NCBI GenBank assembly: GCA_958450325.1
Contig: OY288248.1
Coordinates: forward strand, 45,708,005-45,772,004
Direction of reading: 5' to 3'
DNA: 64,000 nt
DNA from: Agrostemma githago
Taxonomy: Eukaryota > Streptophyta > Magnoliopsida > Caryophyllales > Caryophyllaceae
The position numbers and the translations under genes were made by a program. Positions 10,342-22,287 of this stretch are shown here, piece by piece. Numbering within the stretch: position 1 is the first letter of the stretch; each line of letters starts with the position of its first letter. The notes under the pieces were generated by a model, which saw only the letters and a list, made by a program, of their open reading frames with translations, ran no database searches and was not told where the DNA came from.

Positions 10342-13001
10342 AAGGCTCTCGATCAAGTCAAGATCGACTCTTTGGCTACCCCTGCTGAAATGGTAGCCAC
10401 GGTCCTACCCCACCTAAAGGGTAAGGCCAAAGAAGGAGGCCCAATGATCACCTTTTCCGAAGCCGATCTGCCGCCATTCGGGACCTCCCACAACCTAGCC
10501 CTTTACATCACGGTGATTTGCCGAGGAAAATACCTCCCGATGACCCTAGTCGATTACGGGTCAGCTGTGAATGTCCTTCCTCTAAGGACCGCCAAAGCCC
10601 TCGGCATTACCGAGGCTGACTATATCCCGACTGCTCAAACCATCCAAGCCTTTGATGGGAGTCCAAAGTCGGTATCTGGGGCCGTGAAGCTGACCATCAT
10701 CACGGGCCCAATAGAAAAGGAGCTTGAATTCCAGGTGATTGATGTCACCTCATCATTCAACTTGCTCCTAGGAAGGCCATGGATTCACGCGGTGAAAGCC
10801 GTGTCCTCTACCCTCCACCGTAAGATCAAGATGCCTCTACTCGACAGTGTTATTACTTTAGAGGCAACCCCAATGACCGTGGCTAGCTGTACCACCACGG
10901 GCCGCACGGACCTCTGGGGGTTCGACTTTGTGGGGATGATCGAGGAAGAGTACCTCTTTAGGCCTTACTTCACCACGAGCATTGACACGATGCTCCAGAA
11001 CCTAGGGTACCTTCCGGGGGCTACCTCTCGACCTGACCTTCCAGCTGGGAAGATCATCGAGGTCCTCAAGGACGAAGACTCTCACTTCGGCCTTGGCTAT
11101 GCCACCACTCCGGACAACGTTGTCCGAGCAGGAATCGAAAAGGCCTGCAACATCATGAAGGGTATCCACTTGAGCCCTTACAGCCCACGGTTGTCTGACT
11201 ACTTTGTCACATCCGTATTCGGGGCTGTCCAGGTTGGGCTATACCAACCCAATGCTACGCACCTCGGGACCCACTTGGCCCGGGACTGCAACTACATCCC
11301 GGATGAGGTGTTCGCCCTCATCCAGCCCGATGGAGCTAATGATGTCGAGCCCGCGCTAGGGCTGCTCTTCGGGGAAGACACCATAGCCCCGACTCCAAAA
11401 GAAGACTTGGCCAACCTGATCCTCCGCAGCAACAGGTTTGACCCGACCAAGCTGATCTCGGATGTTGGCTCCGAGACGGGAAGCAGGGCCTGGAGGAAGA
11501 CTGTCAAGTGGACTGACAGTCAAGGGAAGATCTACAAGCTGGTCACCGGAGAGGGAGACATGCCTGAGTCTGAGTCCGAGTCTGAGTCGGAGTCTGAGTC
11601 AGAGTCTGAGGTCGAGTCTAGAGAAGTCGGTGCTAGAGTCACTCCTGTAACCCCTCTCCCTTCTATCATTCCTGCTGCTGGCACTTTGGGGTCTGTCCCG
11701 AGTGCTTTACCAATCCCGCCACTGACCAATGATCAGATGGCTGCTCTCTTTGAGCTGTTTTCCAAGTTTTCAATCAATAATAACAACCGTTCTGCTTACG
11801 ACTTGTCTCTTTTAAATTCTGCTTTCAAAAGCGTTTTATGCTATGACATTGAGAAATCCGACGAACAGGTACCCTTACCTCCACATCTGATTGAGCAACT
11901 AGAGCAAAGGGAATCCCGGAATCCGGTAATTGAAGAGACCGAGTCCATAAATGTGGGAACAACCTTAGAGCCTCAGATACTTAAGATAGGGTTATCTTTA
12001 GATCCCGAGGAGAAACAACAGTTTATAGACCTCCTCCAAGAGTTCAAAGATGTCTTCGCATGGTCCTACAAGGACATGCTGGGGATAGACCGGGAAATAG
12101 CCGAGCACTGCATACCTATCAAAGACGGGTGCAAACCGGTCAAACAGAAGCTTCGTCGAATGAGGCCCGAGTGGTCTCTCAAAGTAAAGGAAGAAGTCGA
12201 CAAACAGTTCAAAGCCGGCTTCATACAAGTGTCCGAGTATCCGGACTGGGTTGCAAACATCGTGCCGGTTCCTAAAAAGGACGGTAAGGTGCGGGTATGC
12301 GTAGATTTTCGGGATCTTAACAAAGCAAGCCCGAAGGATGATTTTCCGTTACCACACATCGATATACTGGTGGATAACACGGCCGATCATGCCCTTCTGT
12401 CATTCATGGACGGGTATGCCGAATATAATCAAATCAAGATGGCGGAAGAAGACATGAGCAAGACTACCTTCACTACACCCTGGGGTACTTACTGCTACAC
12501 CGTCATGCCATTTGGTCTTATTAATGCCGGGGCCACATACCAAAGGACCGCTACCACCTTACTACACGACATGATGCATAAAGAGGTAGAGGTCTATGTA
12601 GACGACATGATCGTCAAATCCAAAGAACGGGACGGTCACATCACCGCCCTAAGGAAATTTTTCACCCGATTGCGCAAATACAACATGAGGCTAAACCCTC
12701 AAAAGTGCAGTTTCGGGGTAATGTCAGGCAAATTACTGGGTCATATCGTTAGCCAACGAGGTATCGAGGTCGACCCAGCTAAAATCAAAGCCATTACCGA
12801 GATGCAAGCTCCTAAAACCGAAAAAGAAATAAGGGGATTTCTCGGGAAAGTCCAGTATATTAGTCGATTCATTTCCAAGCTAACCATGGTGTGTGAACAA
12901 ATTTTCAAGAAACTGAAAATAGGGGAACGGATACTATGGGATGACAAGTGCCAAGCTGCTTTCGACAAAATCAAAGAAATTCTGTCTGCTCCGCTAGTTT
13001 T
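10342..13001 (+). CDS. Tat protease and reverse transcriptase (cut by a solo LTR)
   Basis: In one open frame I see an aspartic protease (VDYGSAVNVLPL, with the usual DTG/DSG-type triplet as DYG, then FNLLLGRPWIH), a linker with a Glu-Ser dipeptide run encoded by a short GAGTCT repeat at 11565-11612, and a full gypsy RT: PVPKKDGKVRVCVDFRDLN, MPFGLINAGATYQR, the catalytic YVDD (VEVYVDDMIVKS) and LGHIVSQRGIEVDP. The DYG triplet may impair the protease. RNase H begins (EILSAPLVF) and is interrupted by the solo LTR at 13002. The two sides remain in frame once the insertion and one target copy are removed, so the break is the insertion alone. Confidence 0.92.
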
Positions 13002-13868
13002 TGATCCGAATCAAGAAGCTACTAATCCGAGTAAGGAAGTACTAAAAGAGCTCAATGAAAGAATACTAGCTACTACATAAACTTAGTCCAGCTACATTAG
13101 CACTAATAAGGGGTCATCTTCAATAATGGAGCTAGCTCAAGTTTGAGCTGAATAAAGAAGCAAGTAATCACGGTTAATTGAAGACAATAACTTGGTTTCA
13201 CACCCAATCAAACATGGGAAGAGTACTGAAGTTATGAGGCTGATTGTGTCCTTATGGTGTGCACGTTTGAAGGCTCCTTTGTTGGCCTTGTTCTTGGCTC
13301 CATGTTCACATTGTTGCCGCGCCTCATTACTCCAACTCAAGCTTTGTTTTCATCTCCATGTTCACATAAGAAGACCACGGCTGATTACTCTTCACTTAGC
13401 ATAGTTATTAGCTCCATGTTCACATCTCTTTGTTATTAGCTCCCAACTTTGTAATTAGCTCCTAGTTCACAATAGGTTTAGTCTTTGTTTTTGTCACCCT
13501 AAACCAGCCGGTTTAAAGGCTCTTGTAGGCTATATATAGCCGGTCATTTTGAAGGAATGAAGCATCCAATTTGCATATTAAAACTTGAGTAAAGCTGAGC
13601 TTTCTACTTCGTCCTTGTAGTTCACAAGACAAAGTCTAGAGTGAGTCGCGTTACAAGCTCTAAACTCGCCATTTCAATCGAGTGTTTGATCTAGCCAACC
13701 GCTTTGTTGAAGTATAGGTCTACTTCACCTAGCATACTATCCTTGGTTACGGTTTATCCTTCCTTAAAACTATCCTTTCTTTCTGTTTTGGTTACTCATT
13801 CACGTTCCATTTCAGAATACTAATCCATCTTTACATTCTTGTTTCAAAGTTCATATCAACTCACATCA
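13002..13868 (+). mobile_element. Solo LTR of the chromovirus-like family, inserted in Tat RNase H
   Basis: The 867-bp segment runs from TGATCCG to CACATCA, the plus orientation of the family LTR, and is flanked by a perfect GTTTT duplication (12997-13001, 13869-13873). It is closely related to the solo LTR at 4945-5813 but in opposite orientation. It carries the GGCTATATATAGCC palindrome at 13528-13541. Confidence 0.95.
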
Positions 13869-13873
13869 GTTTT

Positions 13874-15125
13874 GATGCCACCTCAACCCGGCTTGCCTCT
13901 GTCGTTATACCTAACAACGACCGAGACAGCCATGGGGGCTATGCTGGCTCAGACAGTTGACTCCGAAGAACGAGCCATCTATTATATCAGCAAGAAGTTT
14001 TTAGAGTATGAGTGCAAATATACCATGCTCGAAAAGACGTGCTTGGCTCTAGTCTGGGCCACTAAGAAGCTTCGACACTATATGCTCAGTTATGAGGTCC
14101 ATGTTCTATCCAAGATGGACCCGATCAAGTACCTCTTCGAAAAGCCTATCCTCAACGGCCGGATTTCAAGATGGACTCTAATGTTGGCGGAGTTCGACCT
14201 GAAATTTGTACCGTTAAAAGCTATTAAGGGGCGAATAGTAGCTGAATTCCTCGCTGACAGCCCGGTAACCGAAGAAGGACACACCGACACCTGGTCCTTC
14301 CCAGACGAAGATATTTTCCACACCGATGCCGAAACATGGGATTTATACTTCGATGGAGCATCTAATTTTCGAGGGTTCGGAGTCGGGATCCTCCTAATTT
14401 CACCAAGAGGGGAGCATACTCCCGTCTCCATCAAACTGGACTTTGATGTTACCAATAATGCAGCAGAGTACGAAGCATGCATTTATGGGCTACAAGCCGC
14501 CGCCAACCTAGGGATCACAAATCTCCGGGTACATGACGACTCATCCTTGGTCATTAACCAAGCACTCCAAAAATGGAAGACTTGGAATGCTAATCTCGTG
14601 GCCTACCAGGCACGAGTAAGGGATCTCGAGAAACAATTCCAGAAGGTAGATTACATATACCTGCCTCGGGAAGAAAATCAGTTTGCAGATGCACTTTCAA
14701 AATTGGCATCTTTACTGAACATTCCCGACCACGTGACCAGTATGCCAATTTGTGTCGAAAGACGGTCTGAGCCGGCATACATCCATGACATTGAAGACAT
14801 CGAGATCACTGATCCCGAACCATGGTACCAGGCTGTGTTAACATACCTGACCAACGGAGAGTATCCTCTCGGGACTGAAGGCCGAGCCAAGAAAGCCTTA
14901 CGGAGGCTAGCCACCCAGTTCATCCGTACTGATGACGGGCAACTGTACAAAAAGATGGCACAGGGGGCTCTTCTCCTTTGTGTTGACAAATATAAAGCCG
15001 AGAAAGTAATGGCCGAAGTACATGATGGTGAAAACGGCCCACACATGAATGCTCACATGCTGGTCCGAAAAATCATGAGGCTCGGGTATTACTGGAACAC
15101 CATGGAGGCCGACTGCCAGTTATAG
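13874..15125 (+). CDS. Tat RNase H, archaeal-type RNase H and integrase N-terminus
   Basis: The frame resumes after the solo LTR with the rest of the gypsy RNase H (LYLTTTETAMGAMLAQ, KFLEYECKYTMLEKTCLALVWA). A second RNase H follows at about 14330-14710, with acidic residues in LYFDGAS, NNAAEYEA, HDDSSLVI and FADALSKLA; this archaeal-type domain is diagnostic for the Tat lineage. The third acid sits in a HDDS context where GDS is more usual. The integrase zinc region starts near 15020 (HDGENGPHMNAHML). The frame ends at TAG 15123-15125, just before the HC(H)NC motif that should continue it. Confidence 0.9.
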
Positions 15126-16073
15126 GTCAAACATTGCCATAATTATCAAATCTTTGGCAATGTGCAACATATGCCGTCATCTCTGCTCTATACCATGACG
15201 TCACCTTGGCCGTTCTCGACATGGGGTATCGACATAATCGGGAAGGTGAATCCCTCCGGTACTGGCGGGCACTGCTTTATTTTAGTAGCTATCGACTATT
15301 TCACCAAATGGGTCGAAGCTGAATCATATCGCATCCTTAATGCTAAGCATGTCGCCAAATTTATCCAAAACAAGATAGTATGTCGGTATGGAATCCCACA
15401 TGAATTTATCAGTGATCACGGTACTCATTTCCAAGCTGAGACCGCGGCCATACTGGCTAAATACAAAATTCAAAGGCACACGTCCTCACCCTACCGTCCC
15501 CAAACGAACGGAGCAGTAGAGGCGGCTAATAAAACGATTGTCACCATACTCAAAAAGATGGCTGATAATTATCGGGACTGGCCCGACAAAATACCTTTTG
15601 CCCTATGGGGGTATCGGACATCAATTCGCACCGCAACCGGGGCGACACCATATTACCTAACCTATGGGATGGAGGCAGTCCAACCAGTTGAGCTAGAGGT
15701 ACCGTCCCTCAGAATTCTGCTAGAAAGTCAAGTACCCGAAGCTGACTGGGTTCGAGCACGGCACGATTCGTTGGTTCTACTAGACGAACGACGGTCCCGC
15801 GCTCTCAACAACATCTAAATCTACCAGAAACGGATCCAACGTGCTTTCAACAAGCGGGTAAGGCCCAGAAACATTAAGGAAGGGGATCTAGTCCTTAAGT
15901 CTGTTCGAGCCCTACTGCCAGTTGACCCAAGGGGAAAATTCAAACCCAACTGGGCTGGGCCATACCTGGTGAAAAAGATCCTATCAGGGGGAGCAGTAAT
16001 GCTAACGGACCTGGACGGGAATGAGTTCGTCAACCCAACCAACCTGGACCAGCTGAAGCGTTACTACCCTTAG
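15126..16073 (+). pseudogene. Tat integrase, catalytic and C-terminal parts
   Basis: In the same frame as the previous segment, beyond TAG 15123, lies the end of the zinc region and the DDE core: WGIDIIGKV (first D), ISDHGTHF (second D) and TNGAVEAANK (E). A second stop, TAA at 15816-15818, splits the C-terminal domain, which continues to the natural stop at 16071-16073 (GDLVLKSV, GKFKPNWAGPY, LDQLKRYYP). The catalytic triad is intact, but two stops prevent a full protein. Confidence 0.88.
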
Positions 16074-16467
16074 CCATTTTTCAATGTCATTAGCAATTTT
16101 TATCAAAATCGTTTATTTTACAAAAAGCAAGTCAATGAGCTAGAATTATTTATTCTACTGTCACAAAACATCTTGAACCAATAGTCTTGGTGTAATTCGA
16201 GATTGCAAATTTCCTAAGCTTGAACTACGTTTGGTTTGATTCTGCTAATCGCGGATACGTAGGCAGCCCCTCAAAAGAGCACAACCAATGCAATCGAGAA
16301 AAGACAGGAACGGTTTAAATAATAAACTTTCTTTTATTAATTATCACAAAAAAAACCCCCAATAAACTTGGGAAAATTACAAAGTGCAGGAATTCAAAAA
16401 ATTACAAAAAAACACACGACAAAAAATAATAATAATATTTAAATAATAAAAACTAAGGACTCGGTAT
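16074..16467. other. Spacer between Tat integrase and the antisense gene
   Basis: This noncoding stretch holds the region where the sense pol transcript and the antisense transcript converge. An A/T-rich segment (about 16320-16455) follows the antisense stop codon in its own direction and could carry its polyadenylation signals. No other feature is visible. Confidence 0.5.
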
Positions 16468-18319
16468 TTAGGGCATCTTTCCCTTCCCCTTGTCCTTGGC
16501 CTCCTTGGCCGTCCACTGACGACGACGCGGAGGAGAGCGTTCCCGAATCACCACAGGAACCTCTTTAGCCCGGACTCGTTTCTTGGAACTCGAGTCCTCG
16601 TCCACCTCGATAGGCCCGAGTCGGGCCCTCACGGGCTCTGGGAGCCGGTCACGCGGACCTAATCGGTCCCGGGCCGCCAGCCTTGGCCCAAGTCGTCGCT
16701 CCAAGTCAGTCTGGGGGCTTTGCCGCCCCCGTGTGCCACTAGCACCGGCATCTTTAGCTTGAGTCTTAGTATGTGACTTAAGACCCGACTCTAATCGGAC
16801 TAAGGTAGCAGGGGTCTCTCCCTCATCGAAGAATCCCCTATTGTCCTTCGCCGTCTCCCGACGGACCAGTTCGAAGGCCTCATCGACCTTCAGAGGTTTA
16901 CGGGCTTCCTCGGACTCCTCAGAAGTCCATTTCTCGTAAGCCCGAGAAACCCAAGCGGACTGGCAAGGGTTGGGAATAGTCCATGTAGGACGAGTAAACC
17001 ATCTCTGCAACCAGGTGTCGCACATTGCGTCCGTCAGTTGGAGCGAGACGCTAATAATGGCTTCAGTCTCAGGAATGCGCTGAGACGAACCGAACTGCCT
17101 CAGGATGCGGTCCGGGTAAATGTGAACTGTCCAGTCGAGGGACAGGATCACAAGGTAACGAGCTTGGTCCCTCTTGGCCAACCCCGTCAGCTTAGAAAGG
17201 AACCACCAAGCGACCGTCCACCTAATCAATGGGCCACCATGGAACACCAACTCCTCGTCCCAGTAAGCTCGATTTATATGGTGATTCGAGCTTATCCGGC
17301 GCCCCCTTGAACTGATTTGGCTGCTGCGGTAGTTGGGAACGCTCGGAGGAGGCTCTATGATCGATAAGCGTTCCGACAGCCAAACCTGCAAAAAGTATAC
17401 ACAGAATTCATGAGCGACGGAATGGTCCGCTACAGCCCACTCGATCGAGTACACCATCTGACTCGATCGAGTAAGGCTCCCTAAGAACAATCAGAAGCTC
17501 GTCAGGTGTGACACTCGATCGAGTAGAGCATCCCACTCGATCGAGTAGGCTCTCCACAGTTGGGCAGGAGCACTTTGCAGACATCACTCGATCGAGTGAT
17601 AGGTCCACTCGATCGAGTGACTTACGGACCTCAGGAAATCGCGCGAAAAAAATAAAATAAAATCGCGAGACGTATACCTGCAGAATGAGGGTGCTCCCCG
17701 TCAGTTGCCGGGTTGGGTCAAGTCGCCTAGCATCCAGACCCATGATAAGTTCCCCAGTGGCTAGCCAAGCAGGGCTATGACCAGTCTCCATCTGGTCAAC
17801 CACTCCAATCAGCCTAATTTGACCCACGCATGAGTCAGCATCCATCAACCCCTCGAAGACGTAGCGGTGCATCATGCAGAATGCAAAAGCCCTACGCCTA
17901 TGGGAAGGCGTAGCCCTTACATCTTGACTGTTCATGAACTTGTCAGCCAAGTCGAAGAGGGAAACAGTATCTCCCCGCACCATTCGATCTGTCTCAGCAT
18001 GAGACAGACCCAGGAAATCCCTCAGTCTCCTCCTCGGGTCCGGGTAGAACGGAGGGATGGCAGGACGAGCCACAGGGCTCCAGCCCCCGATAGCTGCGAT
18101 CTCCTCGGGAAGAGGGCATATTTCTCCCCGCGGGAACGCAAAGACGTGATGGGTAGTATCCCAAAACGCCAAACAGGCGTCCAAAAAGTGTGAATCAGTC
18201 ACTAGACGCCGAAGAGGAAACAGGCTGACAATCCCCATTTGGGTCAGCTGAATTTTGTCCTCGTCCCAAAAGTGCTGGGACCAGGCAAAAAGCATTGAAG
18301 TGAGATGCTCGATACCCAT
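16468..18319 (-). CDS. Antisense spliced gene of the Tat element (plant mobile domain-like protein)
   Basis: Exon 1 is 18319-17678 and exon 2 is 17385-16468, joined by a 292-bp intron with CAG|GTATAC donor and TTTTTGCAG|G acceptor; together they encode about 519 residues without a stop. The N-terminal half resembles the plant mobile domain / aminotransferase-like family (GEICPLPEEIAAIGGW; LDACLAFWDTTHHVFAFPRG). The C-terminus is rich in Arg, Lys, Glu and Ser (SSKKRVRAKE, RSPPRRRQW) and looks nuclear. Extra ORFs in antisense between integrase and 3' LTR are documented for Tat elements, but their function is unknown. Unlike gag-pol next door, this frame is intact. A TATA box lies about 100 bp upstream. 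The domain call is by eye. Confidence 0.75.
17386..17677 (-). other. Intron of the antisense gene, packed with palindromes
   Basis: Splice signals on the minus strand are GTATAC at 17677 and TTTTTGCAG ending at 17386. The intron holds six CTCGATCGAGT palindromes (between 17438 and 17622), the same motif as in the LTRs. Reading through the intron keeps the frame open for a while, which hides it in a simple ORF scan, but splicing joins LILQ to VWLSERLS cleanly. Confidence 0.7.
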
Positions 18320-18415
18320 AGCAGGAACTTGATTTCTCTTGAAAGACTGAGAGATTTTTTTTAAGAGAAGAAGGGTTTTGATTTGAGGTGCAGTAAGTTG
18401 AAGCAGGGAGACCTG

Positions 18416-18423
18416 TATTTATA
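18416..18423 (-). promoter_or_regulatory. Candidate TATA box of the antisense gene
   Basis: On the minus strand the sequence is CTATTATAAATACAGG, about 97 bp upstream of the antisense ATG at 18319. It suggests that the antisense gene has its own promoter. No expression evidence is available. Confidence 0.5.
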
Positions 18424-18996
18424 ATAGGGAAGCCTGACTGTAACCTAACTAACCCTGCCTCCTCAGCAAACTGGGCCCCAACATGTGCAGGCCTGACTTC
18501 AACCCAGAATAGGAATCTAGTTGTCCCGAGCTTTCCTAAATTTTTTCTAAAAATTCCTAAAATTCTAAAAAAATTTTTTTTTTTCGAAAATTTCAACTTT
18601 TTTTCAAAATCCAGTACCTTTTCCCCAGCACGAGTCGGTGTTTTGCCTATGTGTTACATGCAATTTATCATGTGTCAGCATACAGGTACACCCCGAGACT
18701 TCAGAAGCAAGTCCCCGCGCAACTACTTCACTCCCCAACGTGAGCCCATATTTATCCCAGAATGCTACAGTCAAAGCCATGATGTATCAGCATACGGGTA
18801 CTCCTACACCTCCAAAAGCAAGTTTTACTCCCCACGGAGCTACCACCGGCAGGACAGGTATGACCCTCTGCTTATGGCTGGCGAGCCCTTCACGCTAGTC
18901 TACTGGACTATAAACGACCCGACTGGAAGGCTGCCAGGTCGTAATCTGCGATTGGCCTGGTAGCTACTCTGGCTTTCGCCTTGTCCAAGCCTCAGT
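18424..18996. other. 3' untranslated region of the Tat element
   Basis: No supported gene lies here. An A/T homopolymer zone at 18540-18610 precedes a less AT-rich stretch leading to the polypurine tract. Short frames overlapping 18638-18963 have no recognisable domain and I treat them as chance. Confidence 0.5.
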
Positions 18997-19010
18997 CAGA
19001 GTGGGGGCTC
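18997..19010 (+). other. Polypurine tract of the Tat element
   Basis: CAGAGTGGGGGCTC sits immediately before the 3' LTR start TGTAGACACC. A purine run with a G core ending a few bases before the LTR is the plus-strand primer expected here. Confidence 0.75.
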
Positions 19011-21594
19011 TGTAGACACCCGCATTTTGCCTGCTAGTGTCTATAGCAGTTCCCGACAAACACCCGATGATGATCGGACGCAAACGTGACTTAGTATACT
19101 CGGATTTGGACCCGAAATCAATAATATCTGACATGGACTTTTAGCGGAGTAATAATCTCACAAAACAGACCTCAAATTCAGGCCCAGTGGGTCGTTCCGA
19201 GCAAAATAAGACTAATTTGGGCCAAAATCGACACCAAAAATAAATCCCGTCTTTTGGCGACCGGGTCAAAACCCGGTCAAAGACGAACCCGTCACAAAAA
19301 CAGCCCAAGTGCACCTTCTAGAAGCTGGCGCCCAACCCCATTTTCAAAAAAGATCACACAACCAACCAAGTCAACCCTTTCCTTTTTTATCTCGGTTTAC
19401 CTGATCCACTCGATCGAGTGGATTGACCCACTCGGTCGAGTGGAGCGTCAAAGACCGGATCAGGCCCATTTTCTAGGGCACTCGACCGAGTGTACTAGGG
19501 CCACTCGATCGAGTGACCCTAGGTCGTGGGGTAAACTCTATAAATACCCCATGACCCTCACTCATTTCACAAGTTTTGATCATCCATTTTTACCTACATT
19601 CACCTCACATTTCAGCCACACTCTCTACCCTACAACCCTAAGCAAACACACACCAAAAACCGAGTCCCTTGTTCCTCGAAAAACCGACAATTCATCCACA
19701 CACACACACATACACCATAACTTACATACATCCTCGATACTCCAAAGTCCCGTCACTATTCGCGAGTCCATTTCCGAGGTCTTTACTAAGCATGTATGTT
19801 GAGGGTGTCCTAAACCCCATTTCAATCTTTGTTACTTTTATTTACATTTTTGTATCGTTTATATTATACCTATACTAGTATTGTAATCCTAACACTAACT
19901 CTAACATCCTAACACTTTACATTTTCGCATCCTAACTCTTACATTTTCGTTACTAACATTACTATACCGCGTACTTATATATAAGCTAGTATCAAATTTC
20001 GGTTTTGGATACGTTTGACTATAATTGTCGCCTAAAATCCGTCTAATCCCTTTACGAGCAACGACGGAGGTGGAGCCCTTTCGAGGAGCCCCGCCCCAAT
20101 ATACTCAAGGGCGTGACGTGATCGCGACTAATCGTAGTTGAACGCATTTGATCCCATTTTAATTAGTGCGGAACCCGTTGACACGAAAACCGACATCACA
20201 TAACCCGAAAGGGTTAGTTTCGATGTCGTGACGTAGAGGGAGGCATTCCGTCGCTAATTCAAATTTTCCAACGTAAATGTTTTCATAAAATCCCGACAAC
20301 GGTATTATAATCGTACATGTACACGATTATAGTACCGGAGGTCGAGTTAAATTCAAATCATGCGATATTTGCATTTAATTCGACCGACCGTCGATTTTGC
20401 ACCCAAAAAACGAAACGAGTTGACACTCGTACAAGGGCTACTCGACCGAGTGCATAAGCCACTCGATCGAGTAGCGTCCATCAAACAGAACAGAACCCTT
20501 TTCGAGGGGCTACTCGACCGAGTGCATAGGCCACTCGATCGAGTAGCGTCCATAAAACTGGGCATAACCTTTTTTGAGGACGCACTCGACCGAGTCAGAC
20601 CATGACTCGACCGAGTGGGTCCTGTAACCCAGAAAACCGAGAGCTTAAATGCACATTTAAGCCTCGTCCTTTTTTACGACTTTTAGTCGACACGTGTAAA
20701 GCCAATCACGTGAATCCATTTTCCAAAACTCACGTCCATCACGACACCTTAACGACTTTGATCGATTTTTCGACGTGATAAGTCGGGACAAGGCATCGAG
20801 GCATAGGATCGGGCTAGCATCACGCCTAGGTCCTATGTCTCCGTCCTTCGTTTAATACACAACGCAATGTGCATTTAAACGGGGTTAGTCCGTCTACACA
20901 TTTCGCGGTCAAGTTTACATACGGGTCCGTTCCTATCTTTGTATTATCTATTGTTCCGTTTATTTTTGTATTGGCCGGGTTGTATTTCCGCCCGTGTAAC
21001 TGTACGTTATTTATTTTCGAGTTTTATTTATTTGCTTGCTTACCGCTTTATAAATGAACCTCGCATGCTAAACCATTTCGACCATAATTAAGATGCATTA
21101 AATGACGTAGTTAACCAATAACTCACATGCTTAGCCCGAAAACGCTGTTTGCATATCATTTAATCGTTTTACTAGCGCGCGCACACGAACACGAGCGATG
21201 TCTTGGCAGAGGCCACCATGTGCGGACGGGGTTGGGTGTCCTTAGTGGGCTTCCCAACACGTACCCTCACCCCTTACTCAGAACCTTTGGTTTCCGGATG
21301 TCCGAAACCCTTGGCGCACGAGAGTCATTCTATATACGAAACCCGGTTTATACGGTATCGATATTGCAATGCAAAGGGACGAGCCCAATGAACTCTGAAA
21401 TCGAAGTGGGCTTACTTTGTGTAAAGCCCATGACGACATAGAGTGGGCTCGTATGGTTCCGAATAACCACAAAATTCGGTGGCGACTCCATTTTGACTTA
21501 AATTTCGAACCCGAGAACAATCCCACCACGAGATTCATTCGCCTACCCAAACCCGCGCGTGGCCGCGTCGGGGTGGACCTACGTCATGTCCACA
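19011..21594 (+). repeat. 3' LTR of the Tat element (uninterrupted)
   Basis: The 2584-bp LTR starts TGTAGACACC and ends TGTCCACA. It gives the uninterrupted version of the site disrupted in the 5' LTR. TATA box at 19539-19546; palindrome clusters at about 19405-19515 and 20438-20618. AAAAG follows at 21595-21599. Confidence 0.95.
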
Positions 21595-21599
21595 AAAAG

Positions 21600-21644
21600 T
21601 TGTTAAGACTATATACTTAAATAAAAAAATTATAATAAGATGAT
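21600..21644. repeat. Array II fragment between the Tat and CACTA elements
   Basis: Forty-five bases of array sequence separate the Tat target duplication from the CACTA terminus. Joined to 4143 on the left and 59771 on the right, it restores a normal array unit (AAGATGAT followed by GAAATTCTATATTATA). Confidence 0.9.
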
Positions 21645-22040
21645 CACTACAAGAATAGATGGGCCTGGCGTCCATCCACTGGCTTCCGTTAGTGGACGCT
21701 GTATGGGTCCGGGCGTCCTCAAACAGACGCCAGAAAGTGGATGCCACGACCAGTCGCCTGCTTTTTGTCCGGGCGTCCATTATTGGACGCCAATAAAATT
21801 GGCGTTCGATAGCGCACGCCATGGGTGGCGTCTGACTGTGGACGCCAGGTGTCCCTGGATGGCGTCCACAATCAAACGCCATGTGCAGCATGTTGGCGTC
21901 CGACTGTGGACGCCATCCAGGGATACCTGGCGTCCACAGTCAGACGCCATGTCCCCGGGATGCTGCCAATCTTGATCGCGTTTAGCTTCCTCCGGCGTCT
22001 GGCTTGACGTCCGTTATTGGACGCCATTTATGCTGGCGCA
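21645..22040. repeat. CACTA left terminal and subterminal repeat region
   Basis: After the 11-bp terminal repeat, about twenty copies of TGGCGTCC and its complement or close variants occur in both orientations within 380 bp, often as facing pairs that could fold back. In the En/Spm group such subterminal repeats bind the TNPA-type protein. Confidence 0.85.
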
Positions 22041-22287
22041 GGGCCGTAGACAAGCGTTCGATGTCTAGCCAAAACCTGCAAAATAAACCACATCCACAAC
22101 TCTCATCTAACCACAACTGTCGACCATCCACAACACACTCTCAATTAACCAAAACACTTGATCTCCCGCCACATTTATGCTCAAAAAACATTTATATAAA
22201 AAAGTTTTAACATACGGTTTAAAGGTACATAAATCTAAACTAGTTCGAAGATACATAATCCATAAATCCAGTTACAACAAAAAACAA
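22041..22287. other. CACTA 3' flank of the second gene
   Basis: No gene. This is between the subterminal repeats and the minus-strand stop codon at 22288; it is likely the 3' untranslated region of the second CACTA gene. Confidence 0.5.

Larger units (their letters stand above)
4144..21594 (+). mobile_element. Tat-lineage Ty3/gypsy LTR retrotransposon (Ogre/Retand type)
   Basis: The element is bounded by direct LTRs starting TGTAGACACC and ending TGTCCACA, flanked by a perfect 5-bp target duplication AAAAG (4139-4143 and 21595-21599). Domain order is gag, protease, RT, RNase H, a second archaeal-type RNase H, integrase, then a spliced antisense gene. The second RNase H and the extra antisense ORF are hallmarks of the Tat lineage. 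Without two solo LTRs it would be about 15.7 kb. Comparing the LTRs by eye I count roughly 17 substitutions in 2.58 kb, so the insertion is young. Gag-pol has one frameshift and four in-frame stops, so this copy cannot make its own enzymes. Confidence 0.93.

Noticed and set aside
17408..17677. C-terminal part of the antisense gene's exon 1 reading through to 17408
   Set aside because: The frame is open into the intron, but it translates palindromes (LDRVDLSLDRV) and the splice sites give a better continuous protein.
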